DNA of 64,000 nucleotides from Alphaproteobacteria bacterium (lineage in GTDB: Bacteria; Pseudomonadota; Alphaproteobacteria; UBA9655), in assembly GCA_027459605.1 (NCBI GenBank), contig DAIDHR010000006.1:1-64000 (forward strand), in the 5' to 3' direction. Of the stretch, positions 50,967-60,825 are shown one piece after another (position 1 is the first letter of the stretch; the number at the start of each line of letters is the position of its first letter). The position numbers were made by a program, and so were the translations under genes. The notes beneath the pieces were generated by a model. The model had not been told where the DNA came from. It did no database searches and was given only the letters and a program-made list of their open reading frames with translations.

Positions 50967-51424
50967 CCTCTTATTGCTTTTATGATGTTAAGAATTTCTT
51001 CAAGAGATACAGGAAGAGGGGCGGGGGCATAAGGAGCCTCGATTAAAAACTTCCCTTTATGTTCCCAATCAAATTGATACGGATCATGTTCTTTTAACCA
51101 TAGAAGCCAAGTTCTTCCCTCAAGCCCTGCGCACTTAGTTCGTGAATATTGATGCATGGTAATGCGTCTTATGAGCTCGGAAAGCTCACAAAGAGTTGAA
51201 TGAGAATTTTCTTCTTTCAGATTTTTTTCCATGAAGGAGAGCTGACTTAATATGCGCCATTGCCAGCTCTGCCTAAATTTCCGTCTCTGATAATAATAAA
51301 CACCAACCCCAATTAAAATTAAGGCGAAAATAGAAATCAAAACCCACCATCCAGGGGCGAGGGGCCACCAACTAATCGAATCAAGACCTTCGATGTCATA
51401 AAGTTGGGAAAGAAAGTCATTCAT
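50954..51424 (-). CDS. DUF4381 family membrane protein
   Basis: One TM (WWVLISIFALILIGVGVYYYQ), position between DUF58 and VWA genes. Confidence 0.85.
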   Translation of the reverse strand: MNDFLSQLYDIEGLDSISWWPLAPGWWVLISIFALILIGVGVYYYQRRKFRQSWQWRILSQLSFMEKNLKEENSHSTLCELSELIRRITMHQYSRTKCAGLEGRTWLLWLKEHDPYQFDWEHKGKFLIEAPYAPAPLPVSLEEILNIIKAIRGWVK

Positions 51425-52338
51425 TTTTTGGCTCCCCTCTTTTGAGCTTGCTTAAGGCCCAAAAAAAGAGTTGAGAATACATCTGAATTGGTTGCTATAG
51501 GAACCATATTGATACTAAGCTCCGTTGCAATTTTTTGAAGTGTTTGTCTGGATTTCAGCCATTGAGCAGCATAAGCCTGTCGCCCAGCATCATCATCTGT
51601 ATCAATAGAAATTTTGTCATGGCTGGCGGTTAAAAAGGATAGAAACCCAAGGGGAGGAATATACTGATCAGCTGGATCATCAATGGGGATGAAAACAATA
51701 TCGCACCGTTTCCGGAGTTTTCTGACTTGCTGCTTAAATCCTTCAGTTACACCGGAAAAATCACTTATAATATAAACAAGCCCACCCGTTGGAACTGATT
51801 GATTTGCGCTGGTAAGCATGTCTTCCAGAGAAACAACGGGGGCCTCCGCATTTATGGCCTTATTGCTCAATTGCTTAAACATAGCCCATAAGGATTTACG
51901 AGACCTTTGAGGGTGAAAAAAGAGGACCCTATGGGATACATCTCCAAACAAACAGGCACCAAGCTTGTCATGATTCATATTGGCCTGCCACCCTAATAAG
52001 GCCGCAACTCTAGCAGCTTGAATCGATTTAAAAGTTCCCCGCGTTCCAAAGCGCATGGTTGCATTAACATCTACACATAAAATGATGCTTCGGTCCCGTT
52101 CTTCTCGGAAAACTTTTGTGTGAGGGGCGCCTGTACGTGCTGTAACCCGCCAATCAATGTTTCTTATATCATCCCCTGGAGCATATTGCCGGACTTCTTC
52201 AAACTCTAATCCTTGGCCTCGAAAGGGTGAAGAGCGATCTCCAGTAGATAGTGAAGATGTCATACGATTAGTGGCGAGAACTAACCGTGAGGCTTTACTC
52301 TTCAGGGAAACTAACTCATCAAAAATAGGGTACAACAT
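51421..52338 (-). CDS. DUF58 domain protein
   Basis: GDRSSPFRGQGLEFEEVRQYAPGDDIRNIDWRVTARTG. Confidence 0.95.
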   Translation of the reverse strand: MLYPIFDELVSLKSKASRLVLATNRMTSSLSTGDRSSPFRGQGLEFEEVRQYAPGDDIRNIDWRVTARTGAPHTKVFREERDRSIILCVDVNATMRFGTRGTFKSIQAARVAALLGWQANMNHDKLGACLFGDVSHRVLFFHPQRSRKSLWAMFKQLSNKAINAEAPVVSLEDMLTSANQSVPTGGLVYIISDFSGVTEGFKQQVRKLRKRCDIVFIPIDDPADQYIPPLGFLSFLTASHDKISIDTDDDAGRQAYAAQWLKSRQTLQKIATELSINMVPIATNSDVFSTLFLGLKQAQKRGAKK

Positions 52339-52347
52339 AAAATCACC

Positions 52348-53340
52348 TTATGGGACAGCAACAACCTCCAAAAGTCTTTTAATGATTCTCTCTCTCTCTA
52401 CATTTTCCATTTCCGCTTCTGAAGATGGAAGAATTCGATGGCGAAGGATGGGAAGGGCCATGGTCTGAATATGATGGGGGGTTACATAGGCATCACCTCG
52501 TAACCAAGCAAGAGCTTTCGCACAGCGGATCAGAGCAAGGGTTGCGCGAGGTGAGGCCCCATGAGCGATCCAGCCAGCAAGCACGTCATCATATTTGACA
52601 GGATCCCGCGTTGCTGTAATAAGAGAAACAACATAATCTTTTAATTTACTGTTTATAGGTACTTTTAACACGTCACCACGAGCAGCTAATATTTCTTCTT
52701 GGGTTGTAACTTGGAAAGTAGAAGCCTTTACATGTTGATTTTCAGCAAGCTCGACAATTTGCCTTTCCTCTTCAGGGGTAGGGTAATTGACAACAATATA
52801 CATCAAAAAACGATCCAATTGGGCTTCAGGAAGATTATAGGTTCCCTCTTGTTCTATGGGGTTTTGGGTGGCGAGAACCATATAGAGATCTGGGAGCTTA
52901 TAGGTGTGATGCCCCACCGTGATCTGTTTTTCTTCCATGGCTTCCAAAAGAGCCGATTGAACTTTGGCGGGAGCCCGATTTATTTCATCAGCTAAAAGAA
53001 TATTGTTAAAAAGAGGGCCCTTGCGAAAGGTAAAATTGCTCTTCTCGTGAATATAAATCTCTGTCCCAATTAAGTCAGAAGGCAATAAATCAGGTGTGAA
53101 TTGAATCCGATGAAAATCAGCCCTGACTCCTTGAGCAACAGCTTTAGCTGCAGTCGTTTTTGCAAGACCTGGCATCCCCTCAATAAGAACATGCCCATCA
53201 GCTAATAAGCTGACAAGCAAATTCTCAATCAAATTTTTTTGGCCAATAATTTGGGTTTCTATGATTTTTTGAAGATTTTCTAAACTATGATTTTCAGGAC
53301 TTGAAGTTTTTAATGTGTTAGCTTTCTTTCTCATTCTCAC
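52348..53340 (-). CDS. MoxR-family AAA+ ATPase
   Basis: EGMPGLAKTTAAKAVAQ Walker A; NILLADEINRAPAKVQSALLEAMEEKQITVG. Confidence 0.96.
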   Translation of the reverse strand: MRMRKKANTLKTSSPENHSLENLQKIIETQIIGQKNLIENLLVSLLADGHVLIEGMPGLAKTTAAKAVAQGVRADFHRIQFTPDLLPSDLIGTEIYIHEKSNFTFRKGPLFNNILLADEINRAPAKVQSALLEAMEEKQITVGHHTYKLPDLYMVLATQNPIEQEGTYNLPEAQLDRFLMYIVVNYPTPEEERQIVELAENQHVKASTFQVTTQEEILAARGDVLKVPINSKLKDYVVSLITATRDPVKYDDVLAGWIAHGASPRATLALIRCAKALAWLRGDAYVTPHHIQTMALPILRHRILPSSEAEMENVERERIIKRLLEVVAVP

Positions 53341-53454
53341 TCTCTATCTAAACACTACCTTTTCTAATGATATAAGAATCACTCTTGGTTTTGCAATGAG
53401 GCATAGGACATTTTGCCCATTATGGTTATACAAGGAAAATAATGTAACCCGAAT

Positions 53455-53625
53455 GTTGGATGAGCCAGAATTTTTTTCTTTGAAATACAATACGTTAACT
53501 TTATTGCATGGGGTTTTTCCCGGCACAATCCGTCAGAAAATGAAAAACTCTCTGGATCACTACGGTGCCTACGGCACCTCTCGATGACGCTAACTATTTG
53601 AGTTTAAATCATTTTATAAATTATT
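53455..53625. repeat. Dispersed palindromic element, near full-length copy
   Basis: ttggatgagccagaatttttttctttgaaatac ... attgcatggggtttttcccggcacaatcc ... ggatcactacggtgcctacggcacctctcgatgacgctaac; both flanks match the 41040 copy. Confidence 0.8.
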
Positions 53626-53658
53626 CAGATGGCAAGATGAGCGCTCCCATTCTTTTAT

Positions 53659-54165
53659 TTATTGGGTATAGCCATCCTCTAACCCCATATCTTTTTTGGC
53701 CTGTTCAGCACAATTCGTACACATAAAACCTGGGATTTTCTCGGCAAGTTCAGGAAAAAACCCAGCAATCTTATTTTTATGAAACCCTAAGAGCTGATAG
53801 AGGCTTTTCCGCTGAAGTTCTTTGACTTCCTCTTCATCTCCAAGGGATAGTGCATAGCTACACTTTCCATACAAGCATCGATACCCCCCCACAATGACAT
53901 GATTTCCATGAATAGGAGGAGGAAAATTTGGGTCAAACATAATAGAAAAATATGCTTCAAAATCTTTTTGAATATCTTTATGTAAAACAGGAGTAAAAAT
54001 GTTAATAATTTCTATTTTGGTATAGGGTTCCAGTCTTAGTGGTAATTTGCTTTCTGCTTCGTTCTTATATTGATCTGGAATCTTCATCGCCAGTAAAGCA
54101 GACGTTGAAAAAAATAGGCACCCCAGAAAAAATACTCTCCATAAATTTTTAAAGTGAATCTTCAT
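53659..54165 (-). CDS. Secreted protein of unknown function
   Basis: Signal peptide MKIHFKNLWRVFFLGCLFFSTSALLA; C-terminal CTNC. Confidence 0.7.
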   Translation of the reverse strand: MKIHFKNLWRVFFLGCLFFSTSALLAMKIPDQYKNEAESKLPLRLEPYTKIEIINIFTPVLHKDIQKDFEAYFSIMFDPNFPPPIHGNHVIVGGYRCLYGKCSYALSLGDEEEVKELQRKSLYQLLGFHKNKIAGFFPELAEKIPGFMCTNCAEQAKKDMGLEDGYTQ

Positions 54166-54363
54166 TTTTTCCTCCTTTTTGTTGTTTGTTTAAAATATCG
54201 AGAAAGAAAGTCAAAGGCTAGAAATTTCTCCTGCCGGCTGACAGATGAATTGAACCAGGTGAGCCCTAGGATTACTTTTGGTGGTTCTCTCATTCATCTA
54301 CGATTAACGGAATCTCAACACACATAGGGTATATTGAAGCTCAAGATGTGAAGGGAGGCAAAA

Positions 54364-54672
54364 ATGCATTTAGCTTATAAAAGGACTGTGACAATGCGAA
54401 TGATACCTCTCCAAATGATGGCCCTTAGCGTCTTGGTTTTAGGGATAGGCTCAGGTGAAGCTCAGGCTGGTTGTGCCAAACCGGAAGGTAATTTTCTTAA
54501 CTCTTGCAGGGATGTAGTCTATGGTTCAATTGGTGATTTAAAATGTTACGTCACAGCTAAATGTACTAAGGAGGACGGATCAGAGATCAGCGCTGCGTCT
54601 TACTACTTATCCATTTATCCGAACCCTAAATTTAATAACTACAATGGTGAGCTTGTCTATAAGTGGTTTTGA
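54364..54672 (+). CDS. Small secreted protein, possible single-repeat CVNH (cyanovirin-N-like) domain
   Basis: Signal peptide then GNFLNSCRDVVYGSIGDLKCYVTAKCTKEDGSEISAASYYLSIYPNPKFNNYNGELVYKW resembling the CVNH repeat pattern. Confidence 0.5.
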   Translation: MHLAYKRTVTMRMIPLQMMALSVLVLGIGSGEAQAGCAKPEGNFLNSCRDVVYGSIGDLKCYVTAKCTKEDGSEISAASYYLSIYPNPKFNNYNGELVYKWF

Positions 54673-54684
54673 AGATGTCATACC

Positions 54685-55443
54685 TCACGTATTCCATACC
54701 CAGGGAACGCTTTCTAAAAGGGGAGCATAAAGATCTTCATTAAGCGGGATCCGAAGACTTTCGACCTCTTTAGGGGTTGGAGGGCGAGTTTGGAACTCGA
54801 TGCGGGGAGCATCATGAATGATTGCAAGAGGAGTTTGTTCAGCCCCTTCTCCCATCGTAAAAACAGCGCCTGCGGCAAGGGCGTCTAGATTGTTAATTTG
54901 CGTAACACGCAGTGGTTTTCCAAAAATATCAGGTTTTCCTACATAAGTATGAAGGGGGTTAAACCCACACCATCCAAGGGCAATACCCGTGACGCCTCTT
55001 CGCAGGGGAGTGGTATGACTATCAGTTATTATGATTCCAAGGGTTTTGAGCTGGTCGCGGTTAAGCAAATGGCTCCAAATCAAGGTGGCCGTTTCTTGAA
55101 TATCTTTGGGGTACATAATGTAAAGCCCATTTCCATTGGATTCATCGATGCCTGCGGAAGGAATCAGGATATGGTTGGTGATTGTTAAATATATATCGTA
55201 AGGATTGGGTGGAAGGTCCTCTAAAAATCCATCGGCCTCTTTTTGGATTAGCTGATATTTTTCAGGGACTTCTTCTTTGGCAATCACACGGCCTTGGCAT
55301 AAACTGATAATCTTAGAGGTAATGGCCAGAATCGTTTGTTCTTTAAGGGGTGGGACATACCTATCAAGAATAGCCTCAAGAGATTCGCCTACGCCAATAG
55401 GGTGAGTTTTGAGGGGGGTTATATTCATGGCGTCATCATCCAT
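54685..55443 (-). CDS. Coenzyme F420-0:L-glutamate ligase (CofE)-like gamma-glutamyl ligase
   Basis: TILAITSKIISLCQGRV; IIITDSHTTPLRRGVTGIALGWCGFNPL; DALAAGAVFTMGEGAEQTPLAII. Confidence 0.82.
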   Translation of the reverse strand: MDDDAMNITPLKTHPIGVGESLEAILDRYVPPLKEQTILAITSKIISLCQGRVIAKEEVPEKYQLIQKEADGFLEDLPPNPYDIYLTITNHILIPSAGIDESNGNGLYIMYPKDIQETATLIWSHLLNRDQLKTLGIIITDSHTTPLRRGVTGIALGWCGFNPLHTYVGKPDIFGKPLRVTQINNLDALAAGAVFTMGEGAEQTPLAIIHDAPRIEFQTRPPTPKEVESLRIPLNEDLYAPLLESVPWVWNT

Positions 55444-55455
55444 AGCCAGCTTGTT

Positions 55456-58035
55456 TTATAAGTGTGATGGTTTAATTGAAAGTCCACTTTGATTTGCTGT
55501 TACCTCAATTGTCTGCCCATCTCGAACTTTGCCCTCCAAAATCATCATAGCAAAAGGATTTTGAAGCTCACGCTGAATGATTCGCTTGAGGGGGCGGGCT
55601 CCATAAGTAGGATCGTACCCTTGATCACCAAGCCAGGAAAGGGCCTTTTCATCTAAATCAAGATGGATCTTCCGGTCTTTTAGAAGACTCATAAGCCGCC
55701 CAAGTTGAATCTTCACGATTCCAGCCATATCTTCGCGAGAAAGGCGGCGGAAAAGGATAATTTCATCAATGCGGTTGAGAAATTCAGGGCGGAAGGAACT
55801 ACGGACAATATCCATGACTTGGCTCCGGACTTTTTCAGAAGGCTCACCTGGATGTTCAGCTAAGATCGAGCTTCCCAGATTTGATGTCATGATAATCAAG
55901 GTGTTTCTGAAATCCACGGTTCGACCTTGGCCATCGGTTAGGCGCCCATCATCAAGCACTTGAAGAAGGATGTTGAACACATCGGGGTGGGCTTTTTCGA
56001 TCTCATCGAACAAGATCACTTGATAAGGCCGTCTTCGGACTGATTCCGTTAAGGTGCCCCCCTCTTCATAACCGACATAGCCTGGAGGAGCTCCAATGAG
56101 GCGTGAAACAGTATGTTTTTCCATAAATTCAGACATATCAATACGTGTCATGGCTGTTTCATCATCGAAAAGAAACTCGGCTAGGGCTTTGCTTAACTCG
56201 GTTTTCCCTACGCCTGTTGGTCCTAAAAATAGGAAGGATCCAATAGGACGATTGATGTCTTGGAGGCCTGCTCGAGCGCGGCGCACAGCTTGGCTAATAG
56301 CCACAATGGCTTCGTTTTGCCCAACGACGCGCTTTTGGAGGTTTTCTTCCATATGAAGGAGTTTTTCGCGTTCTCCCTCAAGCATTTTATCAACGGGAAT
56401 TCCTGTCCATCGGGAAACAATGGCAGCAATGTCATCAGCTGTCACCTCTTCCCGAATCATTTGATCTTGGGTTTGACTCTCGGCTTCTTTAAGTTTCTTT
56501 TCAAGGTCGGGGATAACACTATACATCAGCTCACCTGCTCTTGCGAGGTTTCCTTCGCGCTGGGCGATGTCCAATTCATTCCGAGATTGGTCTAAAGTTT
56601 CCTTGAGTTTTTGAGACCCTGCAAGTTTTTCCTTCTCGGCTTTCCAGGCTGTTGTTAGGACATTGGATTGAGATTCGAGATCGGCAAGCTCCTTTTCAAG
56701 CTTGACTAAACGATCTTTAGAGGCTGGATCCTTTTCTTTTTTAAGGGCTTCTCTTTCAATTTTTAGCTGAATAATACGCCGGTCCAATTCATCAATTTCT
56801 TCAGGTTTCGAGTCAACTTCTATGCGCAAGCGGCTCGCCGCCTCATCCACAAGGTCGATTGCTTTATCGGGAAGGAAACGGTCCGTAATATAGCGGTTGG
56901 AAAGTGTGGCTGCAGATACGATGGCCCCATCGGTGATGCGGATTCCATGGTGAAGTTCATATTTCTCCTTAAGACCTCGTAGAATGGAAATTGTGTCTTC
57001 AACGGATGGTTCTCCAACAAAGACAGGTTGAAAACGGCGGGCAAGGGCCGCATCTTTCTCGATATGTTTCCGGTACTCATCAAGAGTTGTCGCGCCAACA
57101 CAATGAAGTTCTCCTCGGGCAAGTGCTGGCTTTAGCATGTTGGAGGCATCCATAGCCCCTTCTGCTTTCCCAGCACCAACAAGTGTATGAAGTTCATCAA
57201 TAAAAAGAACGATTTCTCCCTCTGAATGGGTAATTTCAGAAAGAACAGCTTTAAGACGCTCTTCAAATTCTCCGCGATATTTAGCGCCCGCAATCAAGGC
57301 TCCCATATCAAGAGCCATAAGACGAATGTTTTTAAGCGCTTCTGGAACATCTCCCTTCACGATCCGGTGGGCAAGACCTTCAACAATTGCCGTTTTTCCA
57401 ACGCCGGGCTCTCCGATAAGCACGGGGTTATTCTTTGTCCGACGTGAGAGGACTTGTATGGTTCTTCTTATTTCTTCGTCTCGTCCGATAACAGGGTCAA
57501 GTTTCCCCTGCTTTGCAAGAGCCGTAAGGTCGGTTGCATATTTTTTAAGGGCGTCATACTGAGATTCAGCCGTTGCAGTATTGGCCGGGCGTCCTTTCCG
57601 CATATCTTGTATGGCAAGTTTAAGTTTGTCAGGCGTAACCCATGAAGAGGCAAGGACTTTTCCCGCGTCCGTGTCTTTTGAAAGGGCAAGGGCTAAAAGA
57701 AGAAACTCAAGTGTTACAAAGCTATCTCCGGCTTTTTTAGCCTCTTTTTCAGCCACATCGAAGACTTTACTGGTTTCAGGAGCTAAAAAGACTTGGCCAG
57801 CTCCACTTCCTTCAATTTTTGGAACCCGGTTAAGTTCTTCAGTTGTGAGTTCGAGGGCCTTTTCAGGAACTCCTCCGGCGGCGCGAATAAGGCCTGCACA
57901 AAGCCCTTCTTCGTCATCAAGGAGTCCTTTTAAAAGGTGAATGGGAAGGATCCGCTGATGTCCTTCTCTCTGAGCAAGGGTTTGTGCTGAGTGAATAAAT
58001 CCTTGGGACCGTTCTGTATATTTATCAAAATTCAT
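55456..58035 (-). CDS. clpB: ATP-dependent chaperone ClpB
   Basis: Clp N-domain, two AAA+ modules ([37 protein letters not shown]), middle coiled coil. Confidence 0.98.
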   Translation of the reverse strand: MNFDKYTERSQGFIHSAQTLAQREGHQRILPIHLLKGLLDDEEGLCAGLIRAAGGVPEKALELTTEELNRVPKIEGSGAGQVFLAPETSKVFDVAEKEAKKAGDSFVTLEFLLLALALSKDTDAGKVLASSWVTPDKLKLAIQDMRKGRPANTATAESQYDALKKYATDLTALAKQGKLDPVIGRDEEIRRTIQVLSRRTKNNPVLIGEPGVGKTAIVEGLAHRIVKGDVPEALKNIRLMALDMGALIAGAKYRGEFEERLKAVLSEITHSEGEIVLFIDELHTLVGAGKAEGAMDASNMLKPALARGELHCVGATTLDEYRKHIEKDAALARRFQPVFVGEPSVEDTISILRGLKEKYELHHGIRITDGAIVSAATLSNRYITDRFLPDKAIDLVDEAASRLRIEVDSKPEEIDELDRRIIQLKIEREALKKEKDPASKDRLVKLEKELADLESQSNVLTTAWKAEKEKLAGSQKLKETLDQSRNELDIAQREGNLARAGELMYSVIPDLEKKLKEAESQTQDQMIREEVTADDIAAIVSRWTGIPVDKMLEGEREKLLHMEENLQKRVVGQNEAIVAISQAVRRARAGLQDINRPIGSFLFLGPTGVGKTELSKALAEFLFDDETAMTRIDMSEFMEKHTVSRLIGAPPGYVGYEEGGTLTESVRRRPYQVILFDEIEKAHPDVFNILLQVLDDGRLTDGQGRTVDFRNTLIIMTSNLGSSILAEHPGEPSEKVRSQVMDIVRSSFRPEFLNRIDEIILFRRLSREDMAGIVKIQLGRLMSLLKDRKIHLDLDEKALSWLGDQGYDPTYGARPLKRIIQRELQNPFAMMILEGKVRDGQTIEVTANQSGLSIKPSHL

Positions 58036-58233
58036 GGTGTGACCTTTTTCAGATGGGGTGAGTCAACTCACTTCTTATTTTTATATAATAAACCTTAGGG
58101 GCAGAAAAAAGGTTAACGAATAAAAAATATGGCCCTGTCAGAAAGCAAGATCTAAAAGAGAGGCTGAACAAAAAAGCAATAAGGAGCCAATATAAGCCCT
58201 CTTTTGATACTCATCATAGTGATTTGAGAGAGA

Positions 58234-58548
58234 TTATGGGTCTGGAGTTGTTGGCTCAGAAGGAAGTGCCTTTTCTTCTCCCCGCCTTTCAGGGCGATGG
58301 GACCTCATGGGGCGATGCTCTAAAACAATACGATAATAATGGTCTGCGTATTGGTAATAATTTTCGGCACTTACGGGGTCACCTGATGAGGCTGCATCTC
58401 GAGCAAGGGTTAGGTATTTTTCAACAAACTGCTGAGGATTACCACGAATTTTGAGATCTCCTGAATTTCCAGGCATTTGTTTAGCGGACTGCTTATGGCG
58501 ATCGTTAGAACGACTATACGGCCGCTTGGTATGACCAACTTGTTTCAT
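58234..58548 (-). CDS. DUF4167 domain protein
   Basis: GNPQQFVEKYLTLARDAASSGDPVSAENYYQYADHYYRIV typical of alphaproteobacterial DUF4167. Confidence 0.85.
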   Translation of the reverse strand: MKQVGHTKRPYSRSNDRHKQSAKQMPGNSGDLKIRGNPQQFVEKYLTLARDAASSGDPVSAENYYQYADHYYRIVLEHRPMRSHRPERRGEEKALPSEPTTPDP

Positions 58549-58991
58549 TAACTATCTTCTATGTTGATGGTTGCACTCTCACCTGTTAACAGGCATATAT
58601 GAGTTAGATTTGAAAAGGGCTCCCCTTTCTTTTCTATGCTTAACGATTTAGGCGCATTTTGCAAGCGTTTTTTCTCAACACTAGCCTAGTTTTATGAAAA
58701 GACCAAAATTCAAATACTTACCATCATAATGGAGAGATATAAAATCGCACTGGGTCAAGAAATGCCAAACTCTAAAGGGCACATCTCTTTTAGCTTACAT
58801 TTATAGTTTACACATTTTAATGAAACCGTCAACATTTTTAATTGCCCATTTGTAAAAATTTTCTGTAATGGCCAATTAAATTATTTGACTTTTATAAAAA
58901 ATCCTATAGGATAAATGATAAACTATAAGAAATGTGTCTTCTCTTGCCGGCTATATTTCTTTAGCGCCCATTTCATAGGTTTTGAAAAAGG

Positions 58992-59645
58992 TTAGGATAA
59001 AGGAGCCTTGCCTTTAATTTCTAAAAAGAGCTCGGAGGGAGACTGCGACTTTTTAAAAGTAAGAATTCCTTCATTTTCTTGGACTAGGCAAAAGATAAGA
59101 TAACAAGGAGCTGTCCGAGGAGTAAGTTCTTCCAAAGAAACCTGCCCTTCAAGTGCTTCCACGGTGCCTTGATGAAGAATTATAGAATCAGCTTTGAGGA
59201 GAAGCGCAAGGCAGAAATTGTCGTCACTTGAAACTGAAATTGAAAGTGTACCCCCTCGTGGGGCACATTCACCGACCCATAGAATAGAGTTTAAAAGAAG
59301 ACGTGTTAACCCTTTGAGGGGTAATTCTTTTTGGGAGGGGGGGCTCCACTCTAGTTTTATCTTGCTTCTTTGGAAGTAATTTTCTGCTAGGCTTCTGGCT
59401 TCCTCAAAAGAGATTCTTCCTCCCGTAGATCCAAAAGCAGCTCTAAAAAAGCTTACACGAGCAGCAGCAGTTTGCGCACTATGCAAAATTAAGTTTAAAA
59501 TTTCTTGAGATTCTGTAAGATGATCAGGAGATGTGTCTTGAAAGAGTTCAAGGCCGGTATTGATTGCACCGATAGGGGTAATGAGATCATGACAAAGACG
59601 AGAAGCCAAAAGTTCAGCAATACGTATGGGCGATTGAGATGTCAT
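58992..59645 (-). CDS. chpT: Histidine phosphotransferase ChpT
   Basis: ELLASRLCHDLITPIGAINTGLELF; ARVSFFRAAFG; alphaproteobacterial ChpT organisation. Confidence 0.88.
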   Translation of the reverse strand: MTSQSPIRIAELLASRLCHDLITPIGAINTGLELFQDTSPDHLTESQEILNLILHSAQTAAARVSFFRAAFGSTGGRISFEEARSLAENYFQRSKIKLEWSPPSQKELPLKGLTRLLLNSILWVGECAPRGGTLSISVSSDDNFCLALLLKADSIILHQGTVEALEGQVSLEELTPRTAPCYLIFCLVQENEGILTFKKSQSPSELFLEIKGKAPLS

Positions 59646-59756
59646 CTTTATATCTTATGAAATTATTAGCATCTTGTTAAGATCTTTCCTTATAGAGTAT
59701 CAATATATGACATATTTATTAAAATTTTAAGTTAATTTTAGGCAGAGACATACAAA

Positions 59757-60818
59757 ATGAAGACATATCAAAAGGTTATACTGGCAATCGTCATATGTGG
59801 CATTGGGCTTGGAGCTGTTGTGCTGTGGAGAAAAGGAAGGCAAGCTCCTGTTGCTCCCATAAAAGAAGCTGTTCCAGTTGAAGCTGTTCAAGCTAAAAGT
59901 GGGTCTATTTTAAGGCGTATAAGTACGGTTGGAACTTTAACAGCTATTCAGTCGGTTACCCTTCGGCCCGAGGTCAGTGGAAAGATTACAAAAATTTATT
60001 TCCAAGAAGGGCAACAAGTTAAAGAAGGAGATCCCCTCTTTAAAATTGATGAAGCTCCCTATAAAGCAAAACTAAAGGAACTTGAGGCGCGTCTTGCCTT
60101 AAATAAGGAAGAGTATAGGCGGGCAGTCAAGCTATTAGAAAAAAACTTTGGAACTATTCAAAATAGGGATAAAGCTCTTGCTGAAATGCAAATTAGTGAA
60201 GCTAATCTTGAGGAAGCCAAAATCCGCTTAGATAACACAGTTGTAAAAGCCCCGTTCGAGGGGGTGATGGGACTCAGTAATGTCAGTGTAGGGGCTTTTG
60301 TTTCCGAGTCAGTTGAGCTTGCAACGGTCGTAGATTTGAATCCCATTAATGTCGATTTCAGCATTCCTGAATCTTATTTGCCCCAAGTTCATCCTGGTGA
60401 TATTGTTGATGTAACAATTGAAGACTTCGATATCTTGCCGGTGGAGGCTACCATTAAGGCCATTGCTCCTGAAATTGATGAAACAACACGAACGGTAACA
60501 ATTCGTGCAGAAATGCCGAACAAGGAGTTAAATTATCGACCAGGGGAGTTCGCTCGCGTTTTAGTCCTCGCTGGTAAAATAGATAATGCCGTTCTTATCC
60601 CTGAAACAGCCCTCGAGCGGGAAGGGGAGGAGGAATATGTGATGCTTGTAGTTGATAATGTTGCAGTCCGGTCTACAGTGAGTACGGGTATGCGGGATGG
60701 CAGTGAAGTCGAAATTACCCATGGTGTTAAAGCGGGTGATATAGTGATTTCCGCAGGACAGTTTAAAGTGCGCGACGGCGAAGAGGTCACAATTACAAAC
60801 CAAGAAAAAACAGAGTAA
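59757..60818 (+). CDS. RND efflux periplasmic adaptor subunit (MFP)
   Basis: RRISTVGTLTAIQSVTLRPEVSGKITKIYFQEGQQVKEGDPLFKID; APFEGVMGL. Confidence 0.93.
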   Translation: MKTYQKVILAIVICGIGLGAVVLWRKGRQAPVAPIKEAVPVEAVQAKSGSILRRISTVGTLTAIQSVTLRPEVSGKITKIYFQEGQQVKEGDPLFKIDEAPYKAKLKELEARLALNKEEYRRAVKLLEKNFGTIQNRDKALAEMQISEANLEEAKIRLDNTVVKAPFEGVMGLSNVSVGAFVSESVELATVVDLNPINVDFSIPESYLPQVHPGDIVDVTIEDFDILPVEATIKAIAPEIDETTRTVTIRAEMPNKELNYRPGEFARVLVLAGKIDNAVLIPETALEREGEEEYVMLVVDNVAVRSTVSTGMRDGSEVEITHGVKAGDIVISAGQFKVRDGEEVTITNQEKTE

Positions 60819-60825
60819 GACCACC

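Noticed and set aside
56096-57940. Multiple plus-strand ORFs opposite clpB
   Set aside because: Shadow ORFs of a highly conserved gene.
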